Assembly: GCA_021802375.1 (NCBI GenBank)
Contig: JAKAAL010000232.1
Location: 1 to 6,699, forward strand
Reading direction: 5' to 3'
DNA length: 6,699 nucleotides
DNA from: Bacillota bacterium
GTDB taxonomy: Bacteria; Bacillota_E; Sulfobacillia; Sulfobacillales; Sulfobacillaceae
Shown here piece after piece: positions 1 through 5,602 of the stretch (positions are counted from its first letter, which is position 1; each line of letters starts with the position of its first letter). The notes beneath the pieces were generated by a model, which worked only from the letters and a program-made list of their open reading frames with translations, searched no databases and was not told where the DNA came from. A program made the position numbers and the translations under genes.

Positions 1-141
1 GTCCGTACACTGCGCCGACAACATGGTGGCCACCAGCAACTGAAAAGGGGTCTCAAACTTAAGTTCAGTCGTGGCATCGGGATAAAGGGTCTGCAGTGCC
101 GCCAGACTGCGCGCCACGGGCGCACGCGTCTTTCGGCTCAC
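1..141 (-). CDS. nth: Endonuclease III, N-terminal fragment (cut by window edge)
   Basis: This is the first 47 codons of a base-excision-repair DNA glycosylase/AP lyase of the HhH-GPD family, which removes oxidised pyrimidines. Translating the minus strand from a GTG at 141-139 gives a leader with TLYPDA at residues 18-23, then PFQLLVATMLSAQCTD at residues 32-47. That matches the conserved first helices of endonuclease III, including the SAQ-x-TD motif whose Gln enters the DNA helix. The catalytic Lys/Asp and the 4Fe-4S cysteines would lie beyond the window. The GTG overlaps the TGA of the upstream peroxiredoxin gene (GTGA at 141-138), which indicates an operon with translational coupling; only a weak AGGTCC-like site precedes the start. 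Identity is confident from this motif. The sister family MutY is less likely because of the SAQCTD wording. Confidence 0.85.
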   Translation of the reverse strand, partial: MSRKTRAPVARSLAALQTLYPDATTELKFETPFQLLVATMLSAQCTD

Positions 142-608
142 AGCCGGACCTGCTGTACCTGAGAGCGAACATCCTCGACATGCCCGAGAACTCGGACCTT
201 GCGGTACACCTTGCGAATAATGCCATCCGGATCAATGACAAAGGTGCTGCGCTCAATCCCCCAACTGACCTTGCCGTACAAGTTTTTTTGCTTATACACA
301 CCGTACTGCTTGGCGACGCTGGCATCCTCGTCTGACAACAGCGAAAATGGCAATTGATGTTTAGCGCGAAACTTTTGGTGACTTTGCAGAGAATCCGTGC
401 TCACGCCTAAAACCACCACACCATCTCCATTGAAGTCCGCATACGCATCCCGAAAATCACACGCTTCCGTTGTACAGCCCGGTGTGTTATCCCGCGGGTA
501 AAAATAAAGTACGACTACACGGCCCGCTAGATCCGCCAAATGCACCAAACCATCGGTACCCGGCAACGTAAAGTCCGGTGCTTTGACTCCGACTAACGCG
601 TCTTCCAT
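138..608 (-). CDS. bcp: PrxQ/BCP-type thiol peroxidase
   Basis: A 156-residue cytosolic peroxiredoxin that reduces hydrogen peroxide and organic hydroperoxides using thioredoxin or a similar donor. It has the thioredoxin fold with APDFTLP (residues 10-16), LYFYPRDNTPGCTTEACDF (34-52), and the conserved Arg120 in IERSTFVIDPDG. Peroxidatic Cys45 and resolving Cys50 are separated by four residues, the signature of the PrxQ/BCP subfamily with an intramolecular disulfide. Length is normal for the family. The ATG at 608 was chosen because GAGGAAGGTGGGG lies 9 nt upstream; a TTG at 641 would add 11 residues without such a site. It follows the M24 peptidase by 80 nt and overlaps nth by 4 nt, so peroxide detoxification and oxidative DNA repair are probably co-expressed. 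Confidence 0.93.
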   Translation of the reverse strand: MEDALVGVKAPDFTLPGTDGLVHLADLAGRVVVLYFYPRDNTPGCTTEACDFRDAYADFNGDGVVVLGVSTDSLQSHQKFRAKHQLPFSLLSDEDASVAKQYGVYKQKNLYGKVSWGIERSTFVIDPDGIIRKVYRKVRVLGHVEDVRSQVQQVRL

Positions 609-655
609 GGGCTTGATCCCCACCTTCCTCACGGTTTGCAAATGCGCTTGTCAGC

Positions 656-684
656 ACCATATCATGACCGTTTCCGGGAGGCAA
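656..684 (-). promoter_or_regulatory. Possible weak internal promoter for bcp-nth
   Basis: On the minus strand TTGCCT (684-679) is followed by a 17-bp spacer and TATGGT (661-656), each matching four of six consensus bases. TGA directly before the -10 element gives an extended -10 TGn motif. It begins at the end of the peptidase gene and would allow bcp-nth to be expressed separately from the genes upstream. This is sequence matching only; such matches arise by chance. Confidence 0.28.
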
Positions 685-688
685 CCGG

Positions 689-1762
689 CTACAGCGGTTT
701 AACATACACCGAACGAGGCACGTGGGACAAAATTTGCGCCCCTGTTGGCCGCAGAATGACTACTTCTTCCAAACGCACGCCAAACTCGCCTGGAAGGTAC
801 ACCCCAGGCTCAATCGAAAAAGCCGCGTTAGCAGGCAGCGGCAACCGGTTGCCTTCCGCTACAGACGGCGACTCGTGGACGGATAGGCCGATTCCATGAC
901 CGACGCGGTGCACAAAAGCCAACCCATACCCTTGGGCGGCGATAACCTGACGTGCAGCGCGGTCAACCTCCTGGGCAGCGATACCTGGTAGCGCTCGCGC
1001 CTGCGCCGCCCGTACCGCTGCATCAACCAGACCATGAATCTCGACAAAACGTTCGGTCGGTTGTCCCAGATACGCCACCCGCGTCATATCTGATGCATAT
1101 CCGTGGTAATAGCAGCCAATGTCCAGCAGCACCGGTCCCTCGCCTAGTTTCGTGGTGGTGGGCGTGTGATGGGGCATCGCACTGTGCGCTCCGTAGGCGA
1201 CGATGATAAACGCCTCTTTATCCGCCCCATTAGCAATGAAGGCCCGCCGAATAATGTCGGCCAACTCAAGTTCCGACATTCCAACACGCATCGCCTCATA
1301 AGCCGCGCGCATGGCCTGGTCGTTAATCTCTTGGCAACGCGCTAAAAGGTGGCATTCGTCCTCATCTTTTTGCATGCGCAACGGCGCCATGACCTCCGAC
1401 GCAAGCCCTAGGGGTTGGCCTATAATCCGTTCAAGCAAAAGGCCATGGCCGTAGCGGGCATCGTCAGAAATGAGCCACGGCAACCCTTGCAGCCGGTTGG
1501 CCACCTCTCTTAGCATCGCTTCAGGCCCCTCATCGTCACCAAACCGCCCGATCTGCACGATATTACCCAAATGGGACTGCGCTTCTTCGGCATTGACAGA
1601 GGCAATCACCAGGCGCGCCATGCGCGAACTCACAATCAAATAGGTGGGCCGCTCATCCCCCTTGGGCGACCAACCGACCGCGTAGCGAAAGTCATCGCCC
1701 GGAGCTAAAGCGAGTACGGCTTGCCGCTGCGCCAATTGTTTCTGAATCCTGTCCAACCGCAT
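689..1762 (-). CDS. M24 family metallopeptidase (Xaa-Pro aminopeptidase/dipeptidase type)
   Basis: A 357-residue cytosolic dinuclear-metal peptidase of the pita-bread fold, expected to cleave the bond before proline in peptides. Residues 1-125 form the creatinase-like N-terminal domain and residues ~130-350 the catalytic domain. All five metal ligands can be placed: Asp214 (VLLDIG), Asp225 (ASDMTR), His289 (VGHGIG), Glu318 (SIEPGVY) and Glu332 (VRLEE). The accessory histidines His198 (MPHH) and His296 (SVHESP) are also present, so the enzyme looks active. The ATG at 1762 has GGAGGG 6 nt upstream. It lies 78 nt after the flavoprotein gene and 80 nt before bcp, all on one strand, so it is probably part of the same operon. 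PepQ/YpdF-type specificity versus longer Xaa-Pro aminopeptidase cannot be decided from sequence alone. Confidence 0.92.
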   Translation of the reverse strand: MRLDRIQKQLAQRQAVLALAPGDDFRYAVGWSPKGDERPTYLIVSSRMARLVIASVNAEEAQSHLGNIVQIGRFGDDEGPEAMLREVANRLQGLPWLISDDARYGHGLLLERIIGQPLGLASEVMAPLRMQKDEDECHLLARCQEINDQAMRAAYEAMRVGMSELELADIIRRAFIANGADKEAFIIVAYGAHSAMPHHTPTTTKLGEGPVLLDIGCYYHGYASDMTRVAYLGQPTERFVEIHGLVDAAVRAAQARALPGIAAQEVDRAARQVIAAQGYGLAFVHRVGHGIGLSVHESPSVAEGNRLPLPANAAFSIEPGVYLPGEFGVRLEEVVILRPTGAQILSHVPRSVYVKPL

Positions 1763-1840
1763 TAATGTCCCTCCATCGTTGATGCGACATCTCGTTTGGT
1801 TGAGTAGGCTCGGATTTTGCGATAACCAGTCCCTGCCCAG

Positions 1841-2704
1841 CTAACGATCCGCATGAGATACATACCACTTTACCGCTTGCATCGCCGATGCAAAAGCAGT
1901 CACTAAGCTACGCTGCCATGCGGGGACGGCTGCGTCTCCAATGATCGTCATTCGCAATTGCCGAGGATAGGCCAAATCCTGCGCCACCAACGCCAAGTCG
2001 TGTGTTACTGCTGGCTGCATCCCGATGCGCACCAGAATGTGCGACCCACTCCATTGCCAGGCGCGCCCCTGAGGTCCGCGGCCATCCGCAATCAAACGAC
2101 CAGCGTCGGAAGCGATCGCGTTGACGACGGTCTCACGCAAAACCGTAACCCCGGCCTCTACCAACTGCTTCTGGTACGATAGGCGGGCGCGAAGTCGTCG
2201 CGAGCGGCACGCCAGCGTCACGCGGTGACCTCGCCGGGCCAATCGGATCGCGCCTTCAACCGCGCGGTCCCCTGCGCCAATGACCAGTATTTGCTCCGAT
2301 TCGGGGATGTCTACCAAGTCACTGACCGAACCTTTGTAAGCCCAGTCTTCCCCTGCAATCTCTAATCGCCGCGGCTTTAAGCCGGGCGCATAAAAGGCCC
2401 AGTCATATGAGGCACGATGCTTGCCGGCGGCGTCTAACCATTCGCCGTCCCAGCCCAAGACCTCAGAATTGTAGTGGAGAGGAACCTTCAGCCGATGCAA
2501 ATCGTCACTCAGGCGTTCGACTAAATCTTTGGCGCTAGTAGACGGACATCCAGGGAGATCGGTGACCGGCAATGAATAATCTAACAACTGGCCGCCCAAG
2601 CCTGAGCGCCCCTCGAAGAGGACCGGTTCTATGCCCAGCCGACAGGCCCAGATGGCAAGTGCAATCCCGGCGGGCCCGCCGCCAATAACCGCGATCCGTC
2701 TCAT
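1841..2704 (-). CDS. FAD/NAD(P)-dependent oxidoreductase, thioredoxin-reductase-like without CxxC
   Basis: A 287-residue two-dinucleotide-fold flavoprotein. The FAD site is GGGPAG at residues 8-13 with acidic Glu31 ending the second strand. The second Rossmann motif, VIGAGDRAVEGA (141-152), resembles the NADPH motif of thioredoxin reductases. A C-terminal FAD contact, IIGDA (254-258), is followed by an amphipathic helix with QRSLVTAF. The redox-active CxxC that thioredoxin reductases carry just before the NADPH domain is absent; that stretch reads YKGSVSDLVDI (123-133). The enzyme therefore probably uses another acceptor, as ferredoxin-NADP reductase type 2 and related proteins do; the acceptor is unknown. 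The ATG immediately follows the TAG of the membrane-protein gene and has no Shine-Dalgarno site (CTCTCCTAG precedes it), which points to translation by ribosomes terminating upstream. Confidence 0.85.
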   Translation of the reverse strand: MRRIAVIGGGPAGIALAIWACRLGIEPVLFEGRSGLGGQLLDYSLPVTDLPGCPSTSAKDLVERLSDDLHRLKVPLHYNSEVLGWDGEWLDAAGKHRASYDWAFYAPGLKPRRLEIAGEDWAYKGSVSDLVDIPESEQILVIGAGDRAVEGAIRLARRGHRVTLACRSRRLRARLSYQKQLVEAGVTVLRETVVNAIASDAGRLIADGRGPQGRAWQWSGSHILVRIGMQPAVTHDLALVAQDLAYPRQLRMTIIGDAAVPAWQRSLVTAFASAMQAVKWYVSHADR

Positions 2705-3580
2705 CTAGGAGAGCGTTGAAGGTTCATCGTCGAGACCCACCAAGACCCGTTCCTTGAACGTCACGAGAACGGAAATAAAGCGCAGCAGAGCGAAATTGAA
2801 AATCCAGCCGCCTAAAGCCAACATTTCCGGCTGCCAATTAAACAACGGTGGCGGGGCAAACCCTTGATGCCAAAGAATCAGTAAGGTGGCCGACAACGCT
2901 GCGCACAGGGCCGCCCAAGCCTGAAATGTCACCAAATAAAAACTGGCCCCAATCCATTTGCGCAACATTAGCCAGGGCCAACCCGCCACTACGGCGCTGA
3001 GAACCAACGAGCTACTCATGGACACAAATACCGGGTGAAACATGTTGGCATTGACAATGTTCCAGGGAAGACTGGACACCAAGGCCAAAAATAATCCGGT
3101 CATAAATCCGACGCCAAGCATCCGCTCCAGTTCCCGTAAACGCAAGGTACGTCGTGCTTGCCCGAGACGGAATTGCAATAGTCGCCAGCGAAGTTGCAAA
3201 CGTCCGAGCCGGCGCGTCTCCAATCCCGCCGCGACACCGCCCCAAAGTGTCATGATCCGACCCAATGCCAGGGCTGCAAAGGATTGCGTTCTCAGGCTGA
3301 ACGCCACGATGGAAATCCCCATCAAAAACTGGATTACGGACAAGAGCCAGAGCCAACCGCGCTGGCGTGTCACCGGACCGCACACGCGCTGCGCCAACTG
3401 AAAAGGGCTACCTAAAGACGCCATTGCTTCGGCCATCGCCGCAGATTCGCTCAACCCCATTTGACGAAACCGATCATAGCCTTCTAAGAGCTGTGCACGG
3501 AAGTGTGCCTTATAGCGGCGCGCCTGGTATTTGTCCGCAACGCCGTTCACGGCCGCCTCCAAATACTCCTCCCAGAGCAC
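2705..3580 (-). CDS. HAAS-prefixed six-helix membrane protein
   Basis: A 291-residue integral membrane protein of unknown function. Residues 1-65 are a soluble helical prefix whose AMAEAMASLGSPFQLA segment (48-63) resembles the HAAS/permease-prefix domain. In other Firmicutes that domain precedes membrane modules and often works with PadR-type regulators. Six hydrophobic segments follow at about 76-96, 98-119, 155-175, 183-206, 212-237 and 252-275, with a strongly basic cytoplasmic loop at 121-153. No catalytic motif is visible. Translation starts at GTG 3580 with AAAGGGGGT upstream; an overlapping ATG at 3583 is out of frame. It is the first gene of the minus-strand unit, about 24 nt after the predicted transcription start. 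Direct coupling to the flavoprotein gene suggests the two act together, perhaps with the flavoprotein feeding electrons to the membrane, but that is inference. Confidence 0.78.
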   Translation of the reverse strand: MLWEEYLEAAVNGVADKYQARRYKAHFRAQLLEGYDRFRQMGLSESAAMAEAMASLGSPFQLAQRVCGPVTRQRGWLWLLSVIQFLMGISIVAFSLRTQSFAALALGRIMTLWGGVAAGLETRRLGRLQLRWRLLQFRLGQARRTLRLRELERMLGVGFMTGLFLALVSSLPWNIVNANMFHPVFVSMSSSLVLSAVVAGWPWLMLRKWIGASFYLVTFQAWAALCAALSATLLILWHQGFAPPPLFNWQPEMLALGGWIFNFALLRFISVLVTFKERVLVGLDDEPSTLS

Positions 3581-3601
3581 ATTGATACCCCCTTTGGCAT
3601 T

Positions 3602-3632
3602 ACGTTAGGCATAATAATCTAAACGCTAGGCA
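3602..3632. repeat. Direct repeat with 21-bp period overlapping the operon promoter
   Basis: ACGTTAGGCA (3602-3611) and ACGCTAGGCA (3623-3632) match at nine of ten positions. Their starts are 21 bp apart, two helical turns, so both copies face the same side of the DNA. One copy covers the predicted transcription start and the edge of the -10 element, and the other lies in the spacer. That is the layout expected of a repressor operator, but no known regulator consensus is recognised. Confidence 0.4.
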
Positions 3633-3639
3633 CTGACAA
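3611..3639 (-). promoter_or_regulatory. Promoter of the minus-strand redox operon
   Basis: On the minus strand TTGTCA (3639-3634) and TATTAT (3616-3611) each match five of six sigma-A consensus bases and are separated by exactly 17 bp. Transcription would begin near 3604, giving a leader of about 24 nt that contains the ribosome site of the HAAS-prefixed gene. This is the best promoter match in the window. Confidence 0.62.
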
Positions 3640-3718
3640 GCCTTCCCGCTTCTTCTAACCGTAGCATAACCATCTCTAGAAATAACGTCTGTGCAGCAAT
3701 TTTTGTTACACATAACTC

Positions 3719-3747
3719 TTGGCCTGCAGGAAAACGTCCCCTATGAC
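3719..3747 (+). promoter_or_regulatory. Candidate fabH promoter
   Basis: TTGGCC (3719-3724), a 17-bp spacer and TATGAC (3742-3747) each give four of six consensus matches. They would start transcription near 3754, about 25 nt before the fabH start codon. No FapR-like or FabT-like palindrome was seen nearby. The match is modest and competing hexamers exist in this AT-richer stretch. Confidence 0.33.
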
Positions 3748-3760
3748 GCGAAACAGCAAC

Positions 3761-3768
3761 AAGGAGGT
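3761..3768 (+). promoter_or_regulatory. Ribosome binding site deciding the fabH start
   Basis: AAGGAGGT is a near-perfect match to the 16S rRNA tail and lies 10 nt before ATG 3779. It rules out the longer in-frame start at 3719, which would place this site inside the coding region. Confidence 0.85.
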
Positions 3769-3778
3769 CTTCATAAAC

Positions 3779-4810
3779 ATGCCAGAAGCAACCATTTGGT
3801 CGGTAGGCGGCTATGCGCCGCCCCACATCATCACTAACGAGATGCTCAGTCACCGCATGGATACGAGTGACGAGTGGATCCGCACACGCACCGGCATCCA
3901 TGAACGTCGCACTGCCGGCGACGATGAAACCACCGCCAGTGTGTCAGTCAACGCAGGGCAGGCTGCATTGCAGGCAGCTCACTTTGACGCCGCTGATCTG
4001 GACTGGGTCATCGTATGCACCGACACCCCGGAAATGTGGTCGCCGGCAACCGCGTGTTTCGTTCAAGAATCGCTTGCCGCTTCGCACGCGTCCGCCATTG
4101 ATTTAACCGGAGGCTGTGCTGGATTTTTACAGACATTACAAATCATGAGCCCTCTGGCTGCCGCTGGTAAGCGACTCTTGGTGATCGGCACCGAACTGCT
4201 CACACATGCCTTAAATTGGAACGACCGAACGACTGCCGTGTTATTCGGCGATGGGTCGAGCGCATTTCTTTTAGGGCCGTCAGACGAGGGAGTACCAGGC
4301 ATTCGCATCGGTCTAGGTCTTTCCCGCAGTGACGGGGCACAGTCCGATATTTTAGGCAAACCTTTTGGGGGCACGCGCTTCCCCATTACCCCGGACGTCG
4401 TTTTGGAAGGACGGCTTCATACGATCCGCATGGAGGGTCCAAAAGTCTTTAAGCACGCCGTGACCTTGATGAGCGATATTGGTCGCCGAGTCGTCCAGGA
4501 AGCCTCACTGGGGCTGGAACAAATCGACTGGATTGTTCCCCATCAAGCCAATCAACGCATTATCGACGCGGTCACCCATCAGGTCGGAATCCCCACGGAT
4601 CGGGTGTTTTCGCACGTCGCCAAGTTTGCCAATACCGGCTCAGCCTCCATCGGACTAGCCATGGCAGACATGTTAGAACAGCATCTGATTAAGCCCGGCC
4701 AACGCCTCTTATCGGTTGCGTTTGGCGCAGGATTTTCTTGGGCATCGCAGCTATTCTACGTGGACCAAATTCCGCCATGCGAGTTTCGACACGACGGCCA
4801 ACCAGCCTAA
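3779..4810 (+). CDS. fabH: 3-oxoacyl-ACP synthase III (KAS III)
   Basis: A 343-residue thiolase-fold condensing enzyme that joins an acyl-CoA primer to malonyl-ACP, the first elongation step of type II fatty acid synthesis in the cytosol. The triad is intact: Cys113 in DLTGGCAGF, His255 in VPHQANQRI, and Asn285 in FANTGSAS. The CoA-binding entry motif DEWIRTRTGI (31-40), the FGDGSSAFLL strand (156-165) and MEGPKVFKHAV (218-228) fit KAS III. The Cys context is GGC rather than the common A-A-C or N-x-A-C wording. Length is slightly above the usual 310-335 residues because of a short C-terminal extension. The gene stands alone, divergent from the redox operon, with no other fab genes in view. 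A KAS III-like enzyme for a specialised acyl product cannot be excluded, but housekeeping FabH is the simplest reading. Confidence 0.9.
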   Translation: MPEATIWSVGGYAPPHIITNEMLSHRMDTSDEWIRTRTGIHERRTAGDDETTASVSVNAGQAALQAAHFDAADLDWVIVCTDTPEMWSPATACFVQESLAASHASAIDLTGGCAGFLQTLQIMSPLAAAGKRLLVIGTELLTHALNWNDRTTAVLFGDGSSAFLLGPSDEGVPGIRIGLGLSRSDGAQSDILGKPFGGTRFPITPDVVLEGRLHTIRMEGPKVFKHAVTLMSDIGRRVVQEASLGLEQIDWIVPHQANQRIIDAVTHQVGIPTDRVFSHVAKFANTGSASIGLAMADMLEQHLIKPGQRLLSVAFGAGFSWASQLFYVDQIPPCEFRHDGQPA

Positions 4811-4879
4811 ATCGCAATTCGACGAAATGTTTTGTAGGGATCCCTGCCTTATCGACATAGGCCCAGTCCGTTCACACGC

Positions 4880-4885
4880 TATACT
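4880..4885 (+). promoter_or_regulatory. Possible -10 element for the J-domain gene
   Basis: TATACT matches five of six bases of the sigma-A -10 consensus. The best -35-like hexamer, TCGACA (4852-4857), is 22 bp upstream, which is longer than normal, and the hexamer at the ideal distance is poor. If it is used, transcription would start near 4892, just before the inverted repeat at 4894-4910. Confidence 0.33.
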
Positions 4886-4893
4886 GTAATCCG

Positions 4894-4910
4894 ATGATGA
4901 GCACCATCAT
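4894..4910 (+). repeat. Inverted repeat (hairpin) in the J-domain gene leader
   Basis: ATGATG (4894-4899) and CATCAT (4905-4910) are exact inverted copies around a 5-nt loop, AGCAC. The flanking CC and GG could extend the stem past one bulged G. The hairpin ends 13 nt before the AAGGAGGG ribosome site. It could stabilise the 5' end of the mRNA or tune initiation, or be chance. The repeat contains ATG triplets that open a different frame. Confidence 0.4.
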
Positions 4911-4923
4911 GGACTGTGTGAGC

Positions 4924-4931
4924 AAGGAGGG
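4924..4931 (+). promoter_or_regulatory. Ribosome binding site that points to a CTG start
   Basis: AAGGAGGG lies 8 nt before CTG 4940, an ideal distance. No ATG, GTG or TTG exists in that frame between the in-frame TGA at 4919-4921 and the ATG at 5099, which lies inside the J domain after the HPD motif. Confidence 0.7.
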
Positions 4932-4939
4932 ATTTCTCC

Positions 4940-5587
4940 CTGGCACCAGAACAACAGCCGGACGCGTGGGCTATTCTCGGGATTGCGCCCACGCGCGATT
5001 CCCGGCGCATTCGTCAAGCCTATTTAACATTAGCCAGGCAGCATCATCCCGACCAATTCCGAGTCGACCCAGCCCGCTATCGCGTCCAGGAAGAACGCAT
5101 GAAAGCCATCAACGAGGCGTACCACTGGGCGCTCGCACACCCCCCCGAGGCCCAAGCCGGGGAGGCCCAATCTTCGGGCGATCTGGTCCGTTGCGCCGTG
5201 CATCAACGCCCCTGCACCCGAATTTGCCGACGCTGTCGCAAGCCCATTTGCTGGGCCTGCCCGGGATTTCGTCAATCGCTTTGCATGCGTCATTACCGCC
5301 TGGCGCAGTCGCACCAGGCGCGAAGGCGGGTAATCCAAGAATGGGGACCGCTCATGATCCTGATCGCCACGCTCCGGCTCTTGGCGTGGAGCAGTGTTGA
5401 GATGACGGTCGCGGTTTCGATCTATCTCGCCGCCTTAGGATTTCGGTTGCTCCTAACGCGTCATTGGTTTGGGTGCTTGACGTTGCTCCTTCTGCCCTAC
5501 AGTCTAGTCATGGCAGGCGTGTGGAGCCTCGTGGAGAGCATCCGAGACTGGCAGGCAGCCAGTAGCCTAAGAAAGGCAAGGCCCTAG
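4940..5587 (+). CDS. Membrane-anchored J-domain protein with B-box-like zinc module (CTG start)
   Basis: A predicted 215-residue protein with an unusual domain order. Residues 8-66 are a J domain: AWAILGIAP (9-17), the basic helix RRIRQAYLTLARQH (22-35), the Hsp70-activating triad His36-Pro37-Asp38, and KAINEAYHWAL (55-65). Residues 85-118 are a Cys/His cluster, Cys85-x2-His88, Cys92, Cys96-x2-Cys99, Cys104-x2-Cys107 and Cys115-x2-His118, like prokaryotic B-box zinc domains. Residues about 136-199 contain two or three hydrophobic segments, followed by a short basic tail. It probably recruits DnaK to the membrane or to a substrate bound by the zinc module; partner and substrate are unknown. 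The start is inferred: only CTG 4940 fits the ribosome site and keeps the whole J domain. Starting at ATG 5099 would remove the HPD motif. A frameshift from the ATGs at 4894-4909 is the alternative. It is convergent with the next gene, with a 15-nt gap and no terminator seen. Confidence 0.78.
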   Translation: MAPEQQPDAWAILGIAPTRDSRRIRQAYLTLARQHHPDQFRVDPARYRVQEERMKAINEAYHWALAHPPEAQAGEAQSSGDLVRCAVHQRPCTRICRRCRKPICWACPGFRQSLCMRHYRLAQSHQARRRVIQEWGPLMILIATLRLLAWSSVEMTVAVSIYLAALGFRLLLTRHWFGCLTLLLLPYSLVMAGVWSLVESIRDWQAASSLRKARP

Positions 5588-5602
5588 CAAAGTTCACACG
5601 GT

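Noticed and set aside
609..641. Longer N-terminus for the peroxiredoxin from TTG 641
   Set aside because: The strong GAGGAAGGTGGGG site lies inside this extension and correctly precedes ATG 608. The extra residues do not belong to the family fold.
3742..3778. Longer fabH start at 3719 adding 20 residues
   Set aside because: The extension contains the AAGGAGGT ribosome site, and KAS III enzymes begin close to the MPEATIWSVG strand.
3626..3901. 91-residue minus-strand frame across the divergent intergenic region and the 5' end of fabH
   Set aside because: It is antisense to the conserved fabH N-terminus, overlaps the operon promoter, and shows no recognisable domain or ribosome site.
4836..4845. 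AGGGATCCCT palindrome after fabH
   Set aside because: With no loop it makes only a three-pair stem and lacks a U-tract. A 10-bp palindrome alone is weak evidence for an operator.
4894..5400. 168-residue plus-strand frame starting at tandem ATGs
   Set aside because: Its translation is Pro/Ser/Arg-rich and domain-free, while the other frame of the same DNA encodes a clear J domain and cysteine cluster. The ATGs have no ribosome site. It is kept only as a frameshift alternative.
5547..5563. ACTGGC/GCCAGT hairpin near the end of the J-domain gene
   Set aside because: It lies inside the coding region, is only six base pairs, and no T-run follows, so it is not an intrinsic terminator.
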